NCBI GenBank assembly: GCA_949361645.1
Contig: OX442423.1
Span: 5,493,505-5,557,504, forward strand
Direction: 5' to 3'
DNA from: Spongilla lacustris
Lineage: Eukaryota; Porifera; Demospongiae; Spongillida; Spongillidae
Length of the DNA: 64,000 nt
Part shown: one piece after another, positions 57,260 to 64,000 of the stretch
Position numbering within the stretch: position 1 is the stretch's first letter
How the letters are laid out: the number at the start of each line of letters is the position of its first letter
Notes under the pieces: model-generated
Told to the model about the DNA's origin: nothing
Databases searched by the model: none
Seen by the model: the letters and a program-made list of their open reading frames with translations, nothing else
Position numbers and translations under genes: made by a program

Positions 57260-58300
57260 CGGATCCAAATGCCTAGTCATATGGGTCTGGTAAATTATTT
57301 GTACATCCAGGCATCTTGGTCCGGTTAGGGGGCGGAGGGGGGACCGAGTTTCCTGTTGCGTTTTTTTTTTACTGGCATCGGCCGGTTTTGATACGATAGA
57401 CACATTTGTTGTTACTTTCCCAACGGTAAGATAGCGTCCACCAGCCATTACAGCCACTCGGCTTGCCATCTGTGTTTCTCTGCCGAAAAGTAAGGTCACT
57501 GTCAGCTGATCTTTTTGGCAGACTTAGTCTGGTGCTAACTCGTAGCATAGCAAGAGCTATTTTGACGAGAAGTCTGCCCCAATCATTTGAGTATAGCCTA
57601 TGTCTGAAACATTAGTTAGGCTTAAGTAGCTAGTAGTCTGTTTAATAAGTAGCTATTATTTAGTGTGTTATTGTTGTGTAATTATCCTGTTATGATAATA
57701 GTGATATACTTGCGATAAATTTAAAAACATGTTGAGCATATAAAAACAATGAATGGGTCATGTGCAAGTAGTACACAACTGTTTCTTCGTATCATACCGC
57801 CATGCAGGACTTAATGATTGACCTGTCGATCGCAATGTAATTTTGAGACACGCTAGGAAAATTTCTTCACTCCATGTTCTAAGCCGGGTAGGTAATACTT
57901 ACATCTGTCAAAGCATAGGCTTCCGCTCATTTGTATCCAGGGCTCCGGAGGCAACGTAGATTATTACATCATAGATTAATGACCTAACGTAACGGGATTG
58001 GCAAACGCAATACATTGAACTTGACGTATATGATCGTTTCACCGTATATGACGTCATCATAGACTGACAGAAGTCAGACTTAGCTGTTGCTGTAAATGGG
58101 CCACCCTAACGTAGTAGGAGATATCAATGGAGTAGGTCCTGGATTTCTGGTCTCATTTTTTCGCCTCACCGATATGCGACTTTGCCGATACATACTGCTT
58201 TATACATTGACTCAAATATGTGATTGACCTCTTCTTTTTTTTTTCTTTTTTTTTTATTTTTATAAGTCTTAATGTTAACAAAATGAATGACATAAAAACT
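57260..58300. other. No gene recognised
   Basis: A minus-strand open stretch (57,300-57,499, 'SRVAVMAGGRYLTVGKVTTN') has no family I can name. 57,965-57,995 ('catagattaatgacctaacg') is similar to half of the palindrome at 61,136. T runs lie at 58,231-58,260. Confidence 0.35.
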
Positions 58301-58307
58301 ACACACC

Positions 58308-58694
58308 CTAAAAGTCAGTAAAAGAAGGTGAAAAAAGTGTTCCTAGGATGGAGGCAGCATTGCCCCTTTGTACAGCCACTGAAAGACGTTGGAGCAGGTA
58401 GCTGTAACTTTTTGTGTCACCAGTTGTGGCTGAGAGCCTGTGACCTAGCTCCTTCAGGAAGATCTGGGAAAGAGGACCAACTACTCCTGATGTCTCATAG
58501 GCAATAGGGGTAAAACATATGCCCGGGTGTCCATCCAGATAAGAGTATTTGACCTTTTTCCGGTCCTCTGCCTGACTGGCAACAGCACCTGCTACCATAG
58601 TGGACTGTGCCAGGTGAGATGGGGCATAGGTGTCGGAACAGGTGGCATCCCAAATCATATCTTTGTGATCCTTCCATAAAATAGAGTGAAACAA
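58308..58694 (-). pseudogene. LINE-type restriction-like endonuclease fragment
   Basis: About 125 residues ending in a stop at 58,308, with 'MIWDATCSDTYAPSH', 'AGAVASQAEDRKKVKYSYL', 'FTPIAYETSGVVGPL' and 'LLQRLSVAVQRGNAASILGT'. This pattern (W-D-x-T-C-x-D-T, then K-Y, then E-T-x-G, then Q-R-x-x-x-A-x-Q-R-G-N-A) is one I know from C-terminal parts of animal reverse-transcriptase proteins with an endonuclease-like domain. The upstream reverse transcriptase is absent, so this is a truncated 3' piece, as expected for 5'-truncated retrotransposon insertions. T-rich sequence just beyond its end (58,226-58,260, the element's 3' side on the minus strand) may be its poly(A) tail. Confidence 0.65.
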
Positions 58695-58714
58695 AGTGCA
58701 TGCAAAGCTTCAAC

Positions 58715-59600
58715 TACTATTGAAATTATTGAACTATTAAACACGAAAGGAACTATGCTTACTACTTCAGTAGGATCCGACAAAGATAGGCACTTAAATT
58801 CACTTGGTTTGACTTTGAAAGTAGCGTAACGTTTTTAGTAAAGGTCTGGCTGTTGTAAAAATAAAACCATGCAAAACTTCGATCTTTATAGTAGCCTTTG
58901 CGCTCTATCTCAAGCCTGTACGCTATCCTCTGTGTGTACAAGAGTCAAACAAAACATTGTGCTTCACGCGCGCTAGCGGTTTACAAAGGTTTCGACAACA
59001 TAGGCACGAAGCGAAATGAGTAGAAATGAATCCAACTAGTTACAATCACTGGTAAAGGTACTGACTACAGTTTAAGACTTTTTAGTAACGTAGAAGTCCC
59101 GATTTGTTCTCGATCTCACTCGATTTGTTCACTCGTATCCAACGAAAAGGGGCGTACAGTAATTATATTCATGCGAAACGATCTTACATCAACCAGCCCT
59201 CCCGCGCGAGACGCGGAAGCTTTCAGTGCAGTGCATGGAATATTTCTACATGAAAGCCACATGCAGTTTCAGAACAAAGTCAGTGCTTCCGACAGCACTA
59301 CAATAAGTACACAGTTTTGAAGTCACAAGCAAGCCATCGTTATTGAACGGCATATACCACTCAACGAGCGATATACAATGGACGGGGAATCAGTGGTATA
59401 GTCCCCATGCATATCGATTGTTGTGCCGTTCAATACAAAAGTAGGTACTCGATGCAATCGATTGTTAACCGGTATAATGCTATGCTATGGATATAAATTA
59501 GTTGGGGTACACAGGGCCTGGGGGGCGGGGGGCCGGCCCCCCCTTGCGCCTCATCGAGCGGACGCCTTTGGTCACGAAGCATACTTTCTTTATAAAATGT
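58715..59600. other. No gene recognised
   Basis: Mixed sequence. 59,341-59,470 contains an inverted pair around 'gttgaacggcatatac' / 'tgtgccgttcaataca' and repeated 'tcgattgtt'. 59,507-59,570 is GC-rich MITE-like debris. Confidence 0.35.
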
Positions 59601-59606
59601 TTATAT

Positions 59607-59826
59607 TGTGCTAGCAGGCAGCTGGGTCCGGGGGGGGACCCGGCTGCCTAGGCATTTGGGTCCGGGATAATTAATTTTTTTACATCTAGGCATATAGGTC
59701 GGGGGGGACCCACATGCCTAGGCAACTGGGTCCGGGGGGGGGACCCAGTTGCCTAGGCATATGGGTCCCCCCGGACCCAAAATGGGGGGGGGGGGGGGGG
59801 GGGGGGGACCCGTATGCCTGTGACAC
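59607..59826. repeat. Cluster of GC-rich hairpins ('tgcctaggca' / 'gggtcc' family)
   Basis: Three or more hairpins: 'gcagctgggtccg'...'cccggctgcc', 'ggcaactgggtcc'...'ggacccagttgcc' and 'gcatatgggtccccccggac'. Spacers are 'tgcctaggca', itself a palindrome. A G run of about 26 nt follows (59,784-59,809). Related sequence occurs at 57,195-57,320. Confidence 0.85.
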
Positions 59827-60174
59827 CGGTAAGCAACATGTATGAGAGATCGATGCACCGTATACATGTAAATGGTTATGGAGAGCGCTTGCTAGATATC
59901 GCCGAAGTATATGTAGCTAGTTAATCAATGAGAAGGATAAAACAACATCTTTTGGCTTTGATTTCCATGCATGCATGCGTGCACTATAAAGAAAGAGTAC
60001 CTGTGGATGAAATCTGCGAGCACATCCTGTGCAGAAAACTGTTTCAAGCATCCGATTGTATAGTACGTACATATAGATCCATGCAGCAATTCTAAATTGC
60101 TAAATTATTTGATTCATATACAATTTCTGTTTTTGCATGCAGTTTTATGTAGTGATTTGAGCCTGATATAATAA

Positions 60175-60316
60175 AAAAGCTTCCAGCGCTCCCCCAGACC
60201 CCCTAGCTGGGCGGGCTGGGTCCCCATCCCGCACCCCGCACCCTCCCCCTCTTTAATTAATTCTTATTCATGAACAACCCCCCCTTTTCTAAATTCCTGG
60301 ATCCGCCCCTGCAAAC
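60175..60316. mobile_element. MITE fragment related to elements H and I
   Basis: It ends 'aaattcctggatccgcccctg', matching the right end of element H ('aaattcctggatcagcgcctg'). The interior ('cccccagaccccctagctgg', 'cccgcaccc') is GC-rich as in H. The left end is not found, so the copy is truncated or incomplete. Confidence 0.6.
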
Positions 60317-60649
60317 TGTATAGTAACTAGGGATAAACGCGTTAACGCACATTAGCTATGTACTATAGTTGCATCATTTCAATATAACAAATCCGTAACT
60401 AAGTTATCAGGCCCGTAGGGAGCATTAGAAAAGTGGTCAGGCTGGTAACAGGACCGAAAGAAATAGCAGCTAGGGGGTCTGGGGAGTGTTGTAAGCTCCC
60501 CCAGCGGGCTTTGGGGCTCCGCCCCAGAAGCTATCGCATTTCTTCGAATCTGAGTGGCATTTTTGGCAGCAAAATTGCAATGTAGCAATGAAATCTTCCC
60601 CTGCATGATGTAAAGAATCAAAGCTCCAAACAACACTCTTTATATACTA

Positions 60650-60925
60650 CCTTTAATGCCTCTCCGCATTTAAAAAATATATATGTACATCTGTCTGTGG
60701 CATAATATGTACAGTCCTGTGGTATAATAGGTTCTGTCTTGTGGCATAATATGTACAGGCTAGGCCTATGGTATAATTTTTGCAGTCCTGTGGTATGTTA
60801 TGTTCTGTCCCGTGGTATAATATATACAGTTCAGTCAGGGGCAGCGGAGCAGGGGGGGCTGGGGGGGCTATTGCCCCCCCCCAAATATCGAGGTGGCGGG
60901 GCTCAGCCCCCCCTTGCGCTACCAT
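60650..60925. repeat. Short tandem repeats and MITE debris
   Basis: 60,690-60,830 has seven irregular copies of 'ctgtggtataatatgtacag'. They are followed at 60,838 by 'caggggcagcggagcagggg' and C/G tracts resembling hAT-like MITE ends. One more 'tctgtggtataatatgta' lies at 61,892, so the interval 60,838-61,890 may be a later insertion into that array. Confidence 0.6.
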
Positions 60926-61060
60926 CAGGTTATGAATAACTTTAATCTTATTGCGATTTCTGTACTGTCAGTGACTGTGTGTTTAAATAGGGTTAGCCTC
61001 GCAAGCTGTAATATTTAATGTTAACAATCCTTGGCCAGACCTACTTCGTTATTGACGATC

Positions 61061-61183
61061 GATTACAATGGACTGGGGACCAGGATAAGTAGTTCCATCT
61101 ACTGGTTCCCAGGCCATTGTAATCGAGCGTGAAGTCATAGATTAATAACCTTACGGAACGTTCCGTAAGGTTATTAATCTATG
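61061..61183. repeat. Two adjacent hairpins, one a perfect 48-bp palindrome
   Basis: 61,136-61,183 is a perfect 48-bp palindrome: 'catagattaataaccttacg' continues to 'gaa', centre 'cg', then the exact reverse complement. Just before it, 61,061-61,126 forms an imperfect hairpin with arms 'cgattacaatggactgggga' and 'ccaggccattgtaatcg'. Confidence 0.92.
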
Positions 61184-61974
61184 GCGAGACTAGCTTACTG
61201 TGAATGACTTATTTATCGGTGTTTTGTTTGGGTGTGTGTGGATGAAATGAAGGCAGGTTCTATTGCATGAATCATGGTCTGCTCCGAAGAAATACATCAG
61301 TGTATACTGAAGGCAAACGTTATACAAAGTGCGGTTTTGAATAGGGGCCGGGGGAACAAATTCGAAGAGAGTACATGTAGTTCTGTGAGTTGTCGAGTCA
61401 GTACCCTTAAAAACTACAAGACATCAACGTCAAACGCAAGTATAGACATAATTTCGACGATGAGACAACTGTTTACCTATTTGAGACAGAAAGAAGATTT
61501 TACAACTGCTTCAACTTGCATGTGCATAAAGAGCCAGCAGAATGCATAAATCTGGAGGATGCAGCCAAGGAATGAAATGATTGAATGCAGCGAATTCGGT
61601 ACATTTCCCACCGAAAAAAATGGCCCGTGTTTAAACGAGCGTATTGACGTAATCATGAGATCATGAACGCAGCTGCGTGCAATTCTTCTTTAAAAATCTT
61701 GTTGGAGTACCAGTTCTTTTATGAAATGTTGAAACAGGGTACGAGGAAGCATGAACGATTACAAAGATACGCTTGTTTAAACACGGACCATTTTTTTTTT
61801 CAGTGGGGGGGGTACTCGCATTGGTATGAATATAATTATCTTTTTTACCCCTGCCCGCCCCCAAATATGGACACCCTCCGCCGCGCCTGAGTTCTGTGGT
61901 ATAATATGTATATCCAGCCAAACTCAGAGTACTTCGTCAAATCAAGCAACGCGAAGAGTTAGGTTTGTGGTGTC

Positions 61975-62201
61975 ATGAGTTTGGGAAGCTCTGAAGTCAC
62001 CATTCACCCTCCTAAAAAGAGAATGACCCCAAAAGTTGACATCAAGATTATATAGGCATATTCGGCTTTAAAAAAAAAAAAGCAAATGACATACTAGAGT
62101 ATTCGACATTATATCCAGACACTAATTCGGATTCCCCTTCTGTTAAATCAAACGGTACTCTATTAGTTTCTGCCAAAGCAGACACAAAAAACATTATCGA
62201 G
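61975..62201 (-). pseudogene. Nuclear insertion of mitochondrial nad1 fragment
   Basis: The minus strand encodes '[20 protein letters not shown]' and '[18 protein letters not shown]', the highly conserved core of NADH dehydrogenase subunit 1. A frame change in the A12 run (62,071-62,083) is followed by '[20 protein letters not shown]', TGA and 'MV'. In nad1 that TGA position is Trp, as in the mitochondrial codes of most animals, so the source is mitochondrial DNA. Only about 75 codons are present, within nuclear repeat-rich sequence. Confidence 0.85.
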
Positions 62202-62204
62202 TCC

Positions 62205-64000
62205 ACAGCTAAACAACCATGAAAACGTTTTTGCGGGTAATATACATGTAAATAATCCATACCCCGGCCCGGGTATGCACTCAATTTCAGAGTCAGCCGT
62301 TTCCCGTGGTGGACCTTGGGCAAAAAGTGGTGAGGCTATAGCCCGAATGCCTGACCGGCTGCTACGGCCCTGAAGTTGTAGCTAATAGATAGCATGGTGT
62401 GAAGGAATGTAACACGTATAGCCACACCCACTGGTGGGAAAGATTATATGGTGGGGTACACACGTAGACACCAAATCTTGGTAATGCGTCTATAGGTGTC
62501 ATGGTAAATCACTGCGTTGTCATTGGTTGCAATAATTACGTTGGGAAAAGAAACCCGGGCTTCGTTTTTTCCGCTTTCCAAGCCATCGGATCGTCGAGAA
62601 AAGGGCTCGATGGATAGCGGCGGTTCGACGAGAGAAATGCATGAGGGCCTCAGTTTGTTTCCGCTGCACCTCCATCTGCTGTTGAAGTATCTCGATTAGT
62701 TTCGCCATCTCTGCCATCCTATACTATATCCTGCCGACTACGCCACTTAATCCTGTCGTGTTTTCGTACACATTGGATCAGGAAATAGGACTTACATGTA
62801 GTACTGGTACAGCTAACTTGAATGACGAAATCTCATTAGTAGAAAGATCACAGAAGAATACTACTTATCTCTACACAGGAAAACACACCAGAATATATGT
62901 AAAGCACGAACAACAGAACAACACACAAAGACAGGGTTTAATTGTTAGTGGAGAGGTGTGAAGTGGCGCAGGCATAGCGAGGCACACTCCACTGGCCACC
63001 ATTGTGCATGCAAGTATCCATTGTCGCAACATGGACGTACTTACTTGTACGGATACAGTTTGAAATTCTAAACCTATTGATTCCATTGACAGTCCCCAGT
63101 AAAGTTATATGTATTTCTGTTGTCAGTTCAAGGTCTAATATGATCCACATGTATCTGACCCAAAAGGGAACTACCCTTGAAATTCTGAACATATTGGCAC
63201 CATGCATTCATGTTCTTTGACATGGTTCCTATCTCCAGTTCTTTACAAATAAAAGAAGAAGAAAAACAAAAAAAGTTATGGTTAGCAAACAAGTTTTGCA
63301 TTGTTAAGATAAAGACTAGGTAGGGTAAATAAATGGACACAAGCTGCTGCAGATATGATCAAAGCAAGTTATGGAAGTTTTGTTGAATGTGACTTTCTCA
63401 GGGATAATGTCATTAATATGGTTGAAGCGGACCATCGAATTCAAATGTTGCACTATGTAGCTGTGGTGGGACTCATTGATGCCCATTGTGTTGTAAGGAG
63501 AACTGAAAGTATTACATATGTTGTGGTAGTTTACTTCAATGATACTGTTTGAAGTCATATCTTCCTATGCTTGAAAAAACAACTGTCAGGTGTTTACAAT
63601 CAATTAAGCAAGTTAGGTCATGTGCAGTGTGGATAAGCAGCTCTCTCATATGATGCCATGTTTTCATATTAGGGTTTCAGTGTCATTCCTATTTATGAAA
63701 CTGATGAAAAATATGGAGGTTTTTTTTTACAATGAGACACTATGAATTTATTTTTGAGGCGCAAATTTATGCTTGTGCATTGAACAGTTGAAGGAAGCAC
63801 TGAACAAATTAGGCTCATTTCAGCATGGTCTTTTTCAATTTGCTGAAGACTTTCATTTGACAGTAGCCATTCATCCTGAGCACCATTCATTTTCAAGTAG
63901 CACGGCAACTAGTACACGTGCATGCATGCCACACCCTTGTGACACATCAAAGAATCAGACATAACGAGAATACTAGGGAATTACTGTATCATATAGTTTT
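62205..64000. other. Unassigned sequence at the right end
   Basis: There are two possible exons: 63,352-63,552 (plus), 'GSFVECDFLRDNVINMVEAD', ending in TGA, and 63,790-63,964 (plus), 'EALNKLGSFQHGLFQFAEDF'. I recognise no family. Short T/A runs occur at 63,250-63,280 and 63,719-63,728. Confidence 0.3.

Overview
This is nuclear DNA of an invertebrate animal. It is AT-rich, with many short introns (48-70 nt) bearing GT/AG borders and abundant tacatgta/tgcatgca words. It carries transposon families known from animals (THAP/YqaJ ISL2EU, EnSpm/CACTA, Tc1/mariner, hAT) and a nuclear copy of mitochondrial nad1 in which TGA reads as Trp. A sponge is my best guess, but that is inference. I see no recognisable host housekeeping gene: almost everything legible is mobile DNA, and the window reads as nested transposons, several of which carry large inverted satellite arrays just inside their ends.

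Region by region. 1-7.2 kb: an old inverted repeat (1.0-3.1 kb), a 33-bp minisatellite, a broken PHD finger and a decayed minus-strand coding remnant with one C2H2 finger. 7.22-20.25 kb: element A, with 53-bp terminal inverted repeats, about 22 units (left) and 5 units (right, inverted) of a 140/164-bp satellite, and one long multi-exon gene (11.5-19.0 kb) encoding a PHD finger, an RNase H-fold DDE transposase, a ubiquitin-specific protease (USP/C19) domain and a Ulp1/SENP (C48) domain. The main catalytic residues of both protease domains are visible. This is the most interesting object in the window.

20.8-49.9 kb: element B, recognisable as two inverted arrays of a 115-bp satellite. It is split by element C (22,135-47,994, TA duplication), a giant Tc1/mariner-like palindrome whose arms hold about 1.3 kb of unique sequence plus 3.6-4.9 kb of roughly 180-bp satellite around a broken mariner transposase driven by a compact E2F/CCAAT/TATA-like promoter. 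C is interrupted by element D (22,182-32,261, CTCC duplication), which is interrupted by a CACTA element E (22,814-30,406, CAT duplication, two divergent genes) and by a small MITE F (30,935-31,322, ACTGG duplication). The order of insertion can be read from target duplications and, at three sites, from matching empty sites.

50.6-56.8 kb: element G, an ISL2EU-type transposon. It has an apparently intact two-exon THAP-DDE transposase (minus) meeting tail to tail, with overlapping stop codons, a damaged SWIM-YqaJ-PHD gene (plus). G has taken two 5-bp-duplication MITEs (both at CATTT) and a 435-bp foldback. 57-64 kb: homopolymer C/G tracts, a LINE-type endonuclease fragment, GC-rich palindromes, MITE debris, a perfect 48-bp palindrome, the nad1 insertion, and unassigned sequence.

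Caution: many frameshifts sit at homopolymer runs, so some 'broken' genes may reflect sequencing error. Exon borders were read by eye.
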